Part shown: positions 25,776 to 38,068 of the stretch, piece by piece | Position numbering within the stretch: position 1 is the first letter of the stretch | Layout: the number at the start of each line of letters is the position of its first letter | Assembly (NCBI GenBank): GCA_965153455.1 | Contig: OZ234500.1 | Span: 14,197,579-14,261,578 of the forward strand | Length of the DNA: 64,000 nucleotides | Direction: 5' to 3' | Origin: Sphagnum compactum | Taxonomy: Eukaryota > Bryophyta > Sphagnopsida > Sphagnales | Notes under the pieces: generated by a model | Databases searched by the model: none | What the model was told of the DNA's origin: nothing | Seen by the model: only the letters and a program-made list of their open reading frames with translations | Program-made: the position numbers and the translations under genes

Positions 25776-26513
25776 TCAATTTGTGCATTTCCTTGAGCCT
25801 CCAAAGTCCAGTCCTATCAAAGCCATCCTAGTCAACAATGCACATGTTGTGCAACATATGCAAGTTGTGACCAAGTCTAGAATGTGATGTAATGGAATGT
25901 TTTTTCTTTTTAGTAGAATTCTAAATTTACTTTTCAACATTCCAAAAGTTTTTTTCGTTAACATCCTTCTACTATATAAAATTCAAATGTGCTTTGTATA
26001 TTGACAATCCATCTTTTTTCACCTTTAAACGAAAAATAAAACCATGGTTGCATTGGATAAACAACGTCTCTTATCAACTTATAAGGTGAGAATTTATCCT
26101 TCATCACATAACTTCCTACATCTATTTAACATTTATAATTCCTTGAATCAATGTGGAGTAAAACCGTTTTCAATAATAATATGATTTTGGGTTTACTTTA
26201 GGGGCAACAATTGAAATATGACTACCATCGATGGAATTCCATGCAAGCTCTCAAAACCAACAATGATTTATTTAATCTTGTTTCTAGTCAATTAAGGATC
26301 ACCAGTGGTTTTCAAGTGCTTTTTAATTGTTGAACAAAATTCTCTCATTATAATTAATGTTATACTTGCTACAATGCCATAGACCTCTTCACGCATTTGC
26401 AAAGAATTTCCACTATTTAGTTGTGCAAGGGCCATTGTTACCTTAGTTTCAGTAGGGATATTTTTTCTCATGTGTGTTTTTTGTTCCAGACTTGGATTCA
26501 CAACTCTAATCAA
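25776..26513 (-). pseudogene. Decayed PIF/Harbinger-type transposase
   Basis: Pieces of a DDE transposase (DDE_Tnp_4 family) lie in order on the minus strand. A helix-rich N-terminal part (26513-26292) reads MALAQLNSGNSLQM and EEVYGI. Next comes SIDGSHISIVAP with NPKSYYY (about 26235-26180), which carries the first catalytic Asp. Then IRDVVYPMQPWFYF (about 26090-26045) is the region of the second Asp, where the usual G-D context is now R-D. Last is KTFGMLKSKFRILLKR (about 25964-25910), where the family has an E before the FG motif and this copy has lost it. Frameshifts and stops separate the pieces, so it cannot be active. The normal protein is about 350-450 aa and only about half is recognisable. 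Confidence 0.75.
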
Positions 26514-26998
26514 TGGTCACAAAATGTGTCATAACTTAACCTTGTTTGTTGTCAGAATATTTTTGTTTGTTGACACATGTTTCCTACAAGTTGATTCTTC
26601 ATGCATTCCATTGTCCTCTCATACCTTCTTCACATGTTGTGAACTCTGAATGCCATGTCAACAAATTCCATGAAAAATAACATTACACTCATCATACTCC
26701 AATGTTGTCTAATAATTACTTGTTACATTGCAACCACTTGTGTAATCACTCAATACATGGTCATAGTAAAAACAAGAATCATCAATATTGTGTGCCTATG
26801 CTCATCCATTGTGTGTAAAAAAAAAAAAACACCAAAGGTTAACCTAATCCTCTCACATGTCAATCACACATTTTTGATATTGAACCCTTGAATTGGACCC
26901 CAAGCCTTTAGACACACTCATTATACCTTAATGAATTTAAAAAAATTTATAAATGTGAAGAAGGGTCCAATTCATTAGTGTAGAGGGACGTAGGTACA

Positions 26999-27061
26999 AT
27001 TCCCGGGAAAGGGAAAACTGCCCGGCAATCTCGGTTTCAAATGTCGTCGTGAATTTGGCGC
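26999..27061 (+). promoter_or_regulatory. E2F-like site and GC-rich promoter region of the CTF7 gene
   Basis: TTTGGCGC at 27054-27061 matches the E2F/DP consensus TTTSSCGC. A 10-bp palindrome TTCCCGGGAA lies at 27000-27009. Both lie about 620-680 bp upstream of the start codon of the cohesin acetyltransferase gene, where base composition changes from AT-rich spacer to GC-richer sequence. S-phase cohesion genes are often E2F targets, so this is plausible but untested. Confidence 0.45.
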
Positions 27062-27395
27062 CATGTTTGGTACTAGAGATCTGCAAGCTCTGGTTCGCTA
27101 GCTCTTCTCATAAACAAGGATGCTTTCGCACTTCTGAGAATGTTTTTTCAGCAACCCAATTGCAGTTCCAATTTTTTCTATGTTTCACGGCTCCTCCTCT
27201 TCTGTGGAGTCCTTGAGCTTTTCTTGTGCACAAGGTTGCATTTTTGTTGAACACAGCAGTTTGCTGCCTCTTGATGTCGCAAGGTTTGTAGAGGTTCATG
27301 TTTGTTAAACACGGAAGGTTGTGGTATGTTGATGAGCCTTGCGACTTACAAACTTCTCCATATCCGATTTTTCTTTCGAGCTCTGACCATAGCGT

Positions 27396-27423
27396 CTTCT
27401 TCTTCTTCTTCTTCTTCTTCTTC
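27396..27423 (+). repeat. (TTC)n microsatellite in the CTF7 leader
   Basis: About nine TTC/CTT units, 257 bp before the CTF7 start codon, probably in the 5' UTR. Confidence 0.85.
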
Positions 27424-27679
27424 ATATTGGAATCGTCTTCACAGATCGGGCCATATTGTTGGGATATGGATCTTGGAGCTGGCGACTCCGAGATGGGTTC
27501 ATCATATTCTTGCATGGGTTGTATTCTTCTCCGAGATGAATTGTATTTGTGGAGCGGTCTTTTCTGGAATATGAACTTGAAGAACTAGGGTTTCTGGAAG
27601 TTTTCTTCTTCCTCCCTCGATTCAGTCGCTTCCTGCGGCAGCAGCAGCAGATCAGGTTTTCTTGGGGGGTGGGTGTTCT

Positions 27680-30119
27680 ATGGATGTTGGACGTGACGGC
27701 GCTTCTCAAGCGTCTTCCATGAGCAGTAGTGCTGCTGGCTCTCCACCAGCACCCAACAAGGTCGCCTTAATAACCTACAAGCGACGAACTGGCAGTGCGG
27801 CAAGGATGCGGTACATTTTACTGTCGTATGTAGTCTCACATTCTGCTGCTGCTTCTGAGACTTGTCACCTCTTATCTTGCGCTTTCTCTGTGTCTCTCTG
27901 GGACTACCTCTGATCGATTAAGAAGACTTTGGGGTTGGTTGGGTCTTCCTCTGATTGATGAAGAAGATTTTAGGGTTGGTGGCTCTTTTAGGCAGAGTAT
28001 CTGAGAATGTCCAGTGCAGAATGGGTCATGTCAGCTACTGAGAATGGATCCCTATTTTGCTTCCTCTCTTCAGTTTCTCAATCATGTTTTTTGTCTGCAC
28101 ATTTGATGCTCAGGAGGATTTTGGATACTCATACATCATCATCTAAGGAAGCAGAGACAAACAAGGGAAGCAGAGAACCTGTGCATCATGATCTCTTCTC
28201 TTCCAAAAGCACTTGCTTACATGATGAACTCTCAACAATGTGGAAGAGCTCATCAGTAGTACGCTTGAAGAGAACAATGGCACCCAAGCGAGCACTTGGG
28301 CAGTATTTTCTAGACTTAGGTCAAGCAGATTTCTCTCACACAACTTGTCCTTCATGTGGACTGGTTTATGCTCGTGGTGAATACACTGATGAGAAGCTCC
28401 ACATGTCCTTCCACAAGAATCAAGTGCAAGGCATTCAGTTTAGGGTAGAACTTCACGTCTTCTGTTCTTTTCTGTTTGCAGCTGAAGTAATTGTATCTAT
28501 CTGCTCTGCACTTCTTTCTTTCCCAGATCCTTTAAGATCGGATCTCACCATCATTGTGGGCATGCTGCTGATCCAATGCTGGTTGCAATAATGATGTTCA
28601 TTGATCCTGGGTTCTGAAGATTTTGTGAGGGCTTGTGCTGCAGGGATGGCAGCATGAAAGAGTTGCCATCAAGCTCTCGAGTAAGGGGGACAGAATCATT
28701 TATGTCATACCTGGTGACCCCACTTTCCATCTGTACAAGGTGTGGACACAAACCTCTCATCTCTCTCAACTCTTGTTCTTTGGGAGTGTTGCAAAACCCG
28801 CATGTGCAAAGGATTTTGCTCCTGTACTTGATTGCTATACCATGAAAAGTCTTGATTGTGGTTTCAAACCATCATAGAGAAGTGTTTAGAATGGTTCAAG
28901 CATTTACTTAGGTCCATGGCTTTTGTGTCCAGGTACAGGAGGTAGTTATGGTAATGGAGCAGGAGATGGGTTTGGTTCCAGGCTGGTTATGGCAGCAACA
29001 CTGCAAGGTGTGCTAAACCTACACATTTGGAATGCACTCAGAATTGGCATCTGCCAAACATTTTTGTGTCTCTGTTGTATTCAATTGCACCAAGATGTGA
29101 ATATGGAACATTTGAAGATGTTGACTCAGAAGTGTTTGATGCTCAAGGGAGTAATTGTTGGAACATAACTGTGTTCTGGACTTTCAGGAGGAGAGCTTTG
29201 TAACATTTGGTATGATAGATTGCACTCTGATGACTGTCTGATGTGATTTCATTTTTAGTTGTTCAAACAGGTCTATCTTTTCATATCAGCATCAAAAAAG
29301 ATTGTGGGCTGTATTTTGTGTGAGCCTATCAAATGTGCCTTTCCGATTGTGACATCCCACTGGCAGAATGCAACTCACCCTTCTTTGCCATGTGCTTGGG
29401 ACATGTCACAGTGGCTTGTACCAGCCTTAGATGTAGCAGTGGATACAAATCCTGATGAACGCCAAGGTAGGGATATCAGAGGATTGCCCAGTGCTCTACC
29501 TCTGCCCATAGAGGGGACAAATCTGTTAGGAGAAGGCCAAAGCCGAAATCTCTCTGGGAGTTGCAGAGAACTGGACCTTGGCAAATTCTTAAGGGAGAAG
29601 AAACCTAGTTCCACTGAGCTGGCTTTTGGGAACTGGAAATTTAGAAGGGAAGTAGTTCATAAGAAGCAGAGATGTGTTGCAAATCAAGAAGATTTTGGGA
29701 GAGTAGTCCTCTGCAGTAAGGTTGCTGTCCCTGCTGTCTGTGGAGTGCGAGGAATATGGGTTTCATGTTCAGAGAGACGAAAAGGCATTGCTTCCCACCT
29801 TCTGGATGCCATGCGGTACATCTCCAAACCTTTGTTCCCTTGGCCTGAAAAATGCCATTAACTTTATATTGACAAACCAATTTTCTTTTCTCCAAATTCA
29901 TGCTGATGGGTACTATTTAAAGAGTGTATCTTAGAGCAATGTGCCTTTCTTTGAGAGTGAAATTAATACCTTGTATTGTGCATTTGCAGGACAACATTTT
30001 GTTTTGGGTTGACACTACAAACTTCTCAATGTGCTTTCTCACAGCCCACACCAGATGGTCAAGGTTTTGCTGCTCGTTACTGTCACAATCCATCCTTTCT
30101 TGTATATCAGCCTCAATAG
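27680..30119 (+). CDS. CTF7: Cohesin acetyltransferase ECO1/CTF7 (ESCO family), complete
   Basis: Acetylates the SMC3 head in S phase to establish sister-chromatid cohesion. There are six exons: 27680-27810, 28114-28444, 28644-28739, 28933-29007, 29271-29815 and 29990-30119. Phases agree, giving 436 codons including TAG (435 aa). Arabidopsis CTF7 is about 345 aa, and the extra length is mostly in the N-terminal part and at residues about 260-340. A PCNA-interacting-like QYFLDLGQADF precedes a C2H2 zinc finger (Cys122, Cys125, His140, His144) reading CPSCGLVYARGE. Exon 3 is the GWQHERV..IIYVIPGDP segment typical of the family. Exon 5 holds VGCILCEPI and the GNAT acetyl-CoA loop IWVSCSERRKGIASHLLDAMR (29740-29815). 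The last exon ends CAFSQPTPDGQGFA..FLVY, the ESCO C terminus. The ATG at 27680 is used because the frame upstream of it has no ATG. Confidence 0.95.
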
Positions 30120-31244
30120 ATACTATAATCTTAAATCAATAGGAAAAGGTAGAATATGCGTATATACATTTCCTTCTTCAGAGAATCCAAGGTGAAAGAG
30201 CAACACCAAGAAAGTTGGAGAGTGTATGTAAAGCTAGTGAAGATAGTGGTTACTGTTTGGGTGAGTTCTCTCACTGCAATTCTGAGCTACAAGTATTACT
30301 GGTTGGAAATCTAGGCAAATTTTAACTGCCCACTCTGACATTTCAACCCCATAGGCTTAGGATGGAAATACCAATGACAGCCTATTCTTGTCCTCAAAAG
30401 GACTTTAGCATCAAGAATCAGTGATCCCCGATTTGTATGTGCATGGATTGAACTAAATAAATTCAAGTCAACACTTCTGAAGAACTTCAATTCATGAAAG
30501 TGTAGTTCTTCAGAATTTGAAGTTAATTGAATGCTTCTCCAATTTGTTTGGTTTGGAGCCAGGGTGGAAGGTCATTTGGTCAAGATCTACATTCTCATTG
30601 TTGTGGCAACGAAAATACTTGTTAGGGTACTTCATGAGCACTTTCTGAGATGAGAAATGCCTGTATCCGGTTTATCCTATCAATTTGCATCCACAGTTGG
30701 ATGTTGATCTCTGGTCTGGTAGATATATTGATTTTTGTTGTAATGTAGTCACAATCTGTTTCAAAACCTTAATTCAAATGCAATAGTTTATAATAATCTC
30801 CAATTAATTGTGCATATTGGCAATTCCATTGACAGAGACAGGCTTGATACCATACCAACTGCATCTTTTTGTAAGTGGAGTTAAAAACCCATCGAGGGCT
30901 CCGAAAATAAATGTGCTGTGATTATTTTGCAAATGGATTTATCAGTAAACTGCAATCTGATGGACTATACTCAGTACTTGGCCTCTATGAGCACATTCAA
31001 GCGAATACCAGTAATAATAATCCTCAAGGGTTTGGGTTTCAGGTCAAAAATAAAGACAAAAAACCCAAACAAATCAATTTTAACTGGAGTTATGCTAATT
31101 TGAAGATTGTCATTATGTAAGGTTTGAAACTTCTGTTCATGAAATGATCATGATGGTAGTGATGAAGATTTCAAGGCGGTTTTGGGATTTGTGATCTCAT
31201 GCAGTAGTTTTTGGTGCTACAGAAGAGGAGTTTTGCATCTTGTT
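30120..31244. other. Spacer between convergent CTF7 and sugar transporter genes
   Basis: Holds the two 3' UTRs (CTF7 from the left, TST from the right). No other feature seen. Confidence 0.5.
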
Positions 31245-34200
31245 TTATTGATGGAGCACTTTGTAATCTGCGCTTTTGTACTCCTCTTTCTTCAGTGGTG
31301 TGACAGCGAAAAACTCTGAAATCACTTCAAGAGGGAACCCTTTGGTCTCTGGGACTTTGAGGAACACAAAAATCCAAGAAACTATACTCACTGCAGCAAA
31401 CAGGCCAAACACACCCTGGAGGCCAAGCTTCTCAGCTATAAGAGGAAAAGAGTAAGTCACAATGACATTGCTTGTCCACATTGCAGCTGCACATATGCCA
31501 ATGCAAAGCCCCCGCACACTTGTTGGGAAAATCTCAGAGCACAGGATGTTGGGAATTGGTCCAAAACCTGTCACAAATGAGCAGATGAACAATGTGACAC
31601 AGGTGAAGGATATTGCTGCTGCCAATAAACCTGCTGCAAGAAACATGTTGACCAGGACAAGCATCACCAGCGAGATTGCAAGGACAGGAATCGTAGCCAG
31701 TAGCAATTGCCTGCACACACACATGCACATGCATGCACGCCCGATAGCATTCATTAGTAAAAACCTTTGAACACACTTGAAGAGATCAGCAGGCATGAAA
31801 CTCAGCATCCAACAACCAATCATGGAAGTGTATAATTACATGTACTGCAAAGAGCCCAAGAGAGTCATTTCCATATACCTACGGCCTGAGATGTCCATAA
31901 GCCACATAGCTACCACAACACATGGCAGCATTGGCAAGCACATGACACCACTGGCAAGTATTGAACTTGATTCTTCATCGATCCCCATGCTTGCAAGCAA
32001 ATCACCAGTGCCTGCTTGCATAAGAATTTGCGGTGTGAAGTAGAACATGGCATTTATGCCACTAAACTGCACAATTCCAACAGCACAAAAGAAACTAGAG
32101 TGTAAGATTCTCAAATACCCAAGTCCCTCCCTCCCAATACACAAATTCAGACCAATACCCTGCACACAACTCCTAGGGCTTTTAATGCCTGCATAAACTA
32201 TGTATGAAGTCTTTGTTGAGGCATGCGTAAACTATGTGTGAAGCCTTTTTTGCCACCATCTGGCATTGTACTGAAAACCTCCCCAATCAGAAAGATCTCA
32301 TCTTTAAAGCTTGGGACTTACAAACATTGAAATTGGTGTTTTCAACTGACAAGTGAACTTCTTCTGCAGATTCAAAGTTGTGATTTGCTGGGTGAGGGTT
32401 TCACCTGCTGTAGGATTTGGATGCCAACTCCGACAATAAGCGCCCTCTGGACTCCACCTTCCAGCAGGTTAGACCATGGAGGTCCTTGTGTTACATGCTC
32501 CACTGGGTGAACCATAGCAGGTCCCACTGCATGCTCATTGAACAGCTCTTGATCAAAGCTTGATTTTGTCACCAGAACAGCAGCCTGTGTGGGAGATTTT
32601 AAAGGAATCAGACATACATCCCAGAAAGAAGACTTCATGATCAGGAAGATTCTAGGGTTTGTGACAGTCTTAGTCTTGAATGCACAAAATCTGAGAGAAT
32701 CATCTAGTACCTTAACATGCAAGCATTACTTACTTGGAAGGTGTCATTGTCTGCAAGGAAATTGCCTGTGACACCTGGAAGCGATATAGTAGAGTTGTAA
32801 TGGGACATGTCACCACCTTCACTTTTCAGGAACACTCTTTTGAGTGCACCTTCTTCTCCCTCCCCAGTCTTCTGCCATGCGAGCTGCCAACCACCGCCAA
32901 TGCCTACGCTGCCAAGCATGTCAGGGACTGCACTATCATGAATGGTGCTTCTCCTTGAACCTGCTCTTGACAAATGTGGAGAGAAAAAATTTGCTAGTCT
33001 GTCATGGGAGTCATGACGAGAAAACTGTACTGGATCAATTTTATTGTATCTTCCACTTCCATAATTACTTTGAGTAAGGAGTGGGGATTGCAATTGGTCA
33101 TCATCATCCATGTCCGCAGCAGCCATGGTCCCAATTTCTGTGTCGGAGTGATACCCACTGTTTCTAAATCTTGGGGTTTCAGGAGCTTCTTCGTCCCAAT
33201 GGTCATGTAATTTGTGGTGGTCATCTTCGATAATATTATTGTCATGAGAGGGAATGAAGAAAGGATCCACATTGTTTTGAATGCTTCCCAGTAGAGTAAC
33301 CATAGGATCTATCAAGGGAACATTGTGAACTAGGTCAGCACTCAAAGCTCGACGTAGGCCATGATGGTGTTGATATGAACCAGTTTCATCGATAATCGGA
33401 GTAGCAACCCATGCCATTGTCTCATCTGGACCATAGAGCTCAAACTGACCCTCTTCAAAATGCAACTCACCATCTGCTAGCACCTTCTCAGCTGGCTTTA
33501 CTAACCATTCTTCGAGATGTGCCTCATGTACAACTCCAAGACCTTCCACCAACAATGCAAGCTCCGCTGCAATGTTCATGAGACAGACAGACAGACAGAT
33601 GGCAAACATCAACATCAGATGCCATGCATGCATGCATGCATGCTCATCTCAAACCCTTTCAAGCAAGGGTTTGCCCATGCCATGATGATCTTCACAACAA
33701 AGTCTTGATGATGGAACTTGAGCTTTTCAAAACAGATTGCACTGAATTCCTCATGTTTCCAGAAATTGAGTGAACAACATTCTTGTAATTAGTATGGATG
33801 CAAATACATGTGGGGCTGGGGGGGGGTGGTGGTGGGTAAATAGTTGGAGAAAAGCAAGCAACAAAGTAGTATGTACCTGACACATCTTCCTGACCACGAA
33901 GGTTTTGAAGCACCAGCTTAGCATCCAACATGCGGCCCTTGCTCACAAGCCAGCGAGGAGATTCCGGCAACACAAAGATCCCTAGAAGCACATAAACAAG
34001 GGAGGGCACAAACAAGGAACCAAGCATAATCCTCCAATCAGGGTCAGGTTGGAGTGACAATGCAAAGTTCATGGCATATGCGAGTACTAAACCCAAAGAC
34101 CCCATCAGTTGTGGGAGTGTTGCCAGCTGTCCTCGAATTTCAGCTGGAGACGATTCCGAAATCAGGATGGGTGCAACTGTGGCAGCCAAACCGATGGCAT

Positions 34201-34790
34201 AGCCAACAAGGAGCCGCCCAACAATGAGCGCATGGACAGTCGGTGCCCATGCCATCACTGCTGCTGCCAAAGAGAACAGCAACCCAGAAATGCATAGCAT
34301 GGTGCGACGGCCAAGCCAATCAGCTGCAGGTCCTGCCACTATCACACTTGCCACCGCTCCAATCAAAGCAGCTGCCACCACCAAACCCTCTGTTGCTGGT
34401 GTGCCCTCCAATTTGTACTCGGGTCTTATATACAGCAGTGCACCTGCAGGTATAGCATGATGCACAACATCTTTCAGAGCAATGGGAAAATGATTCAGGA
34501 ACTTCAGAGCTTTTGGGGTATTTACTACTGTGGGGAATTATAGAAAAAGTCTCAACAGCAAAACATCTGAGGGCTATAAAAGATTGAGATGGGTTTTGTG
34601 CAGTTCTAACTTTGTTGAGAAAATCGGTTTTGGGTTTTGGATTTTGATGATGAGGAGGAGGAGGAGCGGAAGAGTAAGGGGTGTGTGTGTGCGTGCGCCT
34701 ACCAGCAACTGCTGCGTTGTCCCATCCTTGAAGCAAGTTCCCAACTGCCGCAGCTGTTGCAACAGCTCTTGCTCCCTTGAAGATGCCCAT
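31245..34790 (-). CDS. TST: Tonoplast monosaccharide/sugar transporter (TST/TMT family), complete
   Basis: Vacuolar-membrane MFS antiporter that loads sugars into the vacuole in exchange for protons. There are six minus-strand exons: 34790-34703, 34443-33877, 33566-32734, 32584-32405, 32066-31879 and 31710-31245. Junctions are GT-AG and phases agree, giving 774 codons including TAA (773 aa). The family is about 730-750 aa. The N-terminal half has DWLGRR (71-76), GRLLVGY, SESSPAEIRG and PESPRWLVSKGRM (from 189). A long hydrophilic central loop (about 220-500) separates the halves, which is the hallmark of the TST clade, with the conserved ELALLVEGLG at its start and the GGGWQLAW motif near its end. 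The C-terminal half has ILQQFSGINAMFYFTPQIL, GPIPNILCSEIFPTSVRG and VPETKGFPLEVI. The start MGIFKGARAVATAAAVGNLL suits a tonoplast transporter without signal peptide. Which TST paralogue it matches cannot be told. Confidence 0.95.
33580..33643. repeat. (GACA)n and (CATG)n microsatellites in TST intron 2
   Basis: Five GACA-type units at about 33580-33600 and five CATG units at 33622-33643, just upstream of TST exon 3 on the minus strand. Confidence 0.8.
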
Positions 34791-35417
34791 GATGATGATC
34801 CTTCAGCTAAATCTCCCCCTTTCTTTCAACTGCACTTATGAAGATTTTTTTTTTTTCAATTTCCAATCTGCCTGCAATTGAGAGTCAAACTGAGCAAGAT
34901 CTTTATTATAGTTGCAACGGTAATCTCAGGTCAAGACAATTTCTTGGGCGAAGAAAACTGCACGTCCAGTAGTACTAGCTGGGTTCAGCGAGATGTAACT
35001 GGAGCACCCAAGTGTACTCGAAGTGTATAGCTGCAAGCTACAAGATGATGATCAGCTGCACAAAATGTTCAGAGTCTCGATCACAGTTATTGTGATCTGC
35101 ACAATTGGCCTCAGCTGCTGGCTGGCTGCTTTACTGCTGTTGTTGCTGTTTGTTCAGTTCAAAATTCTGTTGAGCTGCTGTTGCTGTTGCTGTTGTTTGT
35201 CTAGTTCAGAAATATTCTGTTGAGCTTGGTGTTTCTTTCAGGCTGCAACAACAGCCAGCCGGCCAGACTGAGATTATCAAGTGATTGAAACAAAAGTCCA
35301 GACGAAGAGACGGAAGGAAGAGATGAGCAGAAACAGTTGTATGTCCTCCTCTTTAGACATCAGTTGCTGCTAAGTACTATTGCGTTCAACACACTCCCGA
35401 TGGGTTCCAAAACCAAA
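34791..35417 (-). promoter_or_regulatory. TST 5' UTR and proximal promoter
   Basis: The 5' side of the TST gene. It carries CTG/CTT-rich stretches such as GCTGCTGTTGCTGTTGCTG near 35175. No core promoter element could be assigned. Confidence 0.35.
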
Positions 35418-35587
35418 TCTACAAACAACAAAAATTCCACCACCACAACAAACAAGCAATCAAACAATCAAACAACAATTGCAAAATCACAAAATTATGC
35501 AACCGTCTACAAACAACAAAAATTCCACCACCACAACAAACAAGCAATCAAAGAACAACAGCAAAATCACAAAATTATGCAACCGCC
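35418..35587 (+). repeat. 88-bp tandem duplication, CAA-rich
   Basis: Copy 1 at 35418-35505 and copy 2 at 35506-35587, both opening TCTACAAACAACAAAAATTC and ending near AAATTATGCAACCG. Copy 2 is about 6 bp shorter. Identity is high, so the duplication is fairly recent. Confidence 0.85.
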
Positions 35588-35742
35588 ACCAATCTGAACC
35601 TTGTCCTTATAACTGAAATGAAAAAAAAAAAGGTGGCAAGGAGGACCGAATTTTTTTCAAAAAACAAATGGATTGCACAAACTGTGAGACTCACAAGAGA
35701 TGGAATGTAGTATAGTAGAGTCTAGAAAATGCGAGAGATTTG

Positions 35743-35762
35743 CGAGAGAGAGAGAGAGAGAG
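35743..35762. repeat. (GA)n microsatellite
   Basis: Ten GA units. On the minus strand this is a CT-rich tract about 950 bp upstream of the TST start codon. It may mark the TST transcript leader, but this is uncertain. Confidence 0.8.
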
Positions 35763-36028
35763 ATTTGTGTAGAACGAGAGAGATTGTGTATGTGTGCGCG
35801 AGAGAGTGTGCGTTGTGGGGACGAGAGTGGGTTGGGGAGGGGACAAAAGAGTGGCGACACTTGGCGACATGCAGAAAACCAAAAGACGGCTCCTCATTTG
35901 GCCCCTGGTTATGGAACCTTGTCCCCTCGACTTCCTTGGCGAAACCCCACCGGCACCCACCATCCCGGGCCCCCCCCCCCAATTGCTCCGGTCCACCTCC
36001 TTCCAAAACGACCGGCCGCAGTCAACCA

Positions 36029-36280
36029 GCACACACCCGTGTATCGCCAAGGATGGATGATAAGTGATTGATGAATAGTTTTCTGTTGAGTTCCAGTTCC
36101 CTAGCTAACCATGGTGATTAGCTAAGTTGGTTTATACTACCTACATACCTACACAGCACCCATCAGTGTACCACCAAGGGTGGATGATAAGTGGTTGACG
36201 AATAGTTCTCTGTTGAGTTTCAGTTCCCAGGCTAACCATGGTGATTAGCTAAGTTGCTTGTTTACTACCTGCCTACTAAC
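36029..36280 (+). repeat. Tandem duplication, unit about 127 bp
   Basis: GTGTAxCxCCAAGGxTGGAT, TGATAAGTGxTTGA, and CTAACCATGGTGATTAGCTA occur twice with an offset of about 127 bp (landmarks at 36039 and 36166). Copies differ at scattered positions. Confidence 0.8.
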
Positions 36281-37141
36281 AACCTGTTATTAGAAGGTAG
36301 TAAAGACCAGTGTTGTGCATTTTTACTAGAATCTGCTACAGATACCCACTGGTTATCAAACCGGGTATATACTCATTCACTTGACAGGGATGAAAATAAA
36401 ATAAAGTAAAATAACATAGTTTTGGTATAGAAAAGAACCGAATCGCTGGTTATTTAAAAAACCCACATAACCGTGTGATAAAGATGGCCATTATCATCTA
36501 TTTACCCGGTCATCACTTATTTACCTACCTATCTACCTATATAGAGGACCCTACTTCTTACAAAATGGGTTAGCAAGCTGAAACCAGATATTAACTCAGT
36601 TGTGGATGAGTTGAGGTTCATCCCACAACTGAGTTATAATCGGCATCATCCAGTGGATGGTGTGCTAACGCGTGCTGGTTCACCGTGACCAAAACAACCA
36701 TTTTCTCTCCAATCCAGATTAGTGGATTCCTTTCTAAATATGGTTTTAAGAAGGAAAGATATTATTTATTTATTTATTTATTATTATTATTAGTAGTATT
36801 TTGGGGGTGGTTTGGTGAAGATTCATTTGTTCTTTGTTATCTTGACCAGACCAAATGACCAAATTTAGGTTCCCATTTCCTAAAATGGTTTATCAAAACG
36901 TGTTCTCAACTCTCATGGAACATTGTTTCACCTTCCTAGGCCCATACCATACTAGGTACATTCTACTCTAGATAGTCAATCTCTTGTGAAAGGGTTAGGA
37001 GAACTTAGCGCTGTGTGTGTGCGCTATGAAAGTGAAGATTCATTTGTTCCTTGTTATCTTGAGAAGGTGGAAATTTTGTGGAAAACATTTCTGCTTGCAT
37101 TTCAAACTGGTCAATCTATCATAACTCTGGTTAGAAATTTA
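36281..37141. other. Spacer with simple repeats
   Basis: Includes a (TTTA)n/(TTA)n tract near 36765-36795. No gene supported. Confidence 0.45.
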
Positions 37142-37456
37142 TTGGCCTTGCCTACCAAGGCAAGCATATTGTGTTTAGGTTTATTATAGAGTATAGTAGC
37201 TCAAGGGATTTTGGCCACTAGGTAATAGGTCTATTTTTATATGAGGATTTTTGAAATATGTTTTTTGGCTTGTGTTGAAACTTGAGATTAGTCATACAGT
37301 TATAATATCTTGAAGGATTTTGATTTCTTTTAGAGGATTTTTTTTTGAAGAATATATTTTTGCATAGTGAAATATTTGAGTTTCCATAATTCTTCTTTTG
37401 CCTTAAGATACTTTATAATGTAAATGGCAAGGCCACAGTGTGACACACCCCTTGTT
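37142..37456 (+). repeat. Dispersed repeat family A, copy 2 (315 bp)
   Basis: Full-length-looking copy opening TTGGCCTTGCCTACCAAGG and ending GCCACAGTGTGACACACCCC then TTGTT. It shares the middle section (GCTTGTGTTGAAACT, TATAATATCTTGAAGGATTT, TAGAGGATTTTT) with copy 3 but not with copy 1. Flanking DNA is unrelated to that of the other copies. Confidence 0.8.
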
Positions 37457-37816
37457 GTTGTGGGAGTGATGAACATTAGGTTAGTCCTTCTTGTCTAAAA
37501 GAGAAAGGAAATTTGGGTGTTAGGTATAGGGTTTAGGGTTTACCAGAAATAAGGGATCCCAAGGCAGAAGCCAAGGGAGTCCTAAATTTCTGTACAGCCC
37601 TGGTCCATGGGCTTTTTACACAATGTAAAACCAGTTGGTTTTTTCAAAAAAAATTCTTCTGATACACAAAAGATGCCAGGGTTTATTATTACAAACTTTT
37701 ATATTGTCACATGACTTTTTTTTCATTATCTAAAAGAGATCACTTTAGAATTCAAAATTTTGGTTATTACTGTTTACTGTTCACAATTTTACGTCCGTTT
37801 GGGACCAGAGAGTCCA

Positions 37817-38068
37817 TTAGACGAAAGGTAGATCATGAAGGACAAATTGTCTCTGGTACTGGCAGCATGTCACAAACTTGGCCAGGGCTACTGTGTTCAT
37901 AGTCTGCATGAGCTCAGTAAGAGTGCTAGTGTGAGTGAGGGGCAGGGCTGAACAAAAGCATTCCCTAACTTTTTGTGTATTTGGACAAACAAGAAGCAAG
38001 TGCTCTTCATCCTCAACCTTCCCCAAATCGCAGCCTCGACAAAACCTCTTTGCGTATGGCATGCCCAA
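37817..38068 (-). mobile_element. LINE reverse-transcriptase zinc-binding (zf-RVT-like) fragment
   Basis: A minus-strand open frame of 83 codons reads CRGCDLGKVEDEEHLLLVCP with later pieces KVRECF and FVTCCQYQR. The pattern C-x2-C then EDEEHLLLxCP is the classic C-terminal zinc-binding motif of plant non-LTR retroelement reverse transcriptases. No polymerase motif remains nearby, so this is a truncated relic. Confidence 0.7.

Noticed and set aside
27298-27588. Plus-strand frames of 90-96 codons before CTF7
   Set aside because: They run through the (TTC)n microsatellite, giving poly-Phe or poly-Ser, and lie in the leader region.
35691-36071. Several overlapping 67-123 codon frames on both strands
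   Set aside because: They arise from a (GA)n microsatellite and GC-rich flanks. The translations are runs of Arg-Glu or Ser-Leu repeats with no domain.
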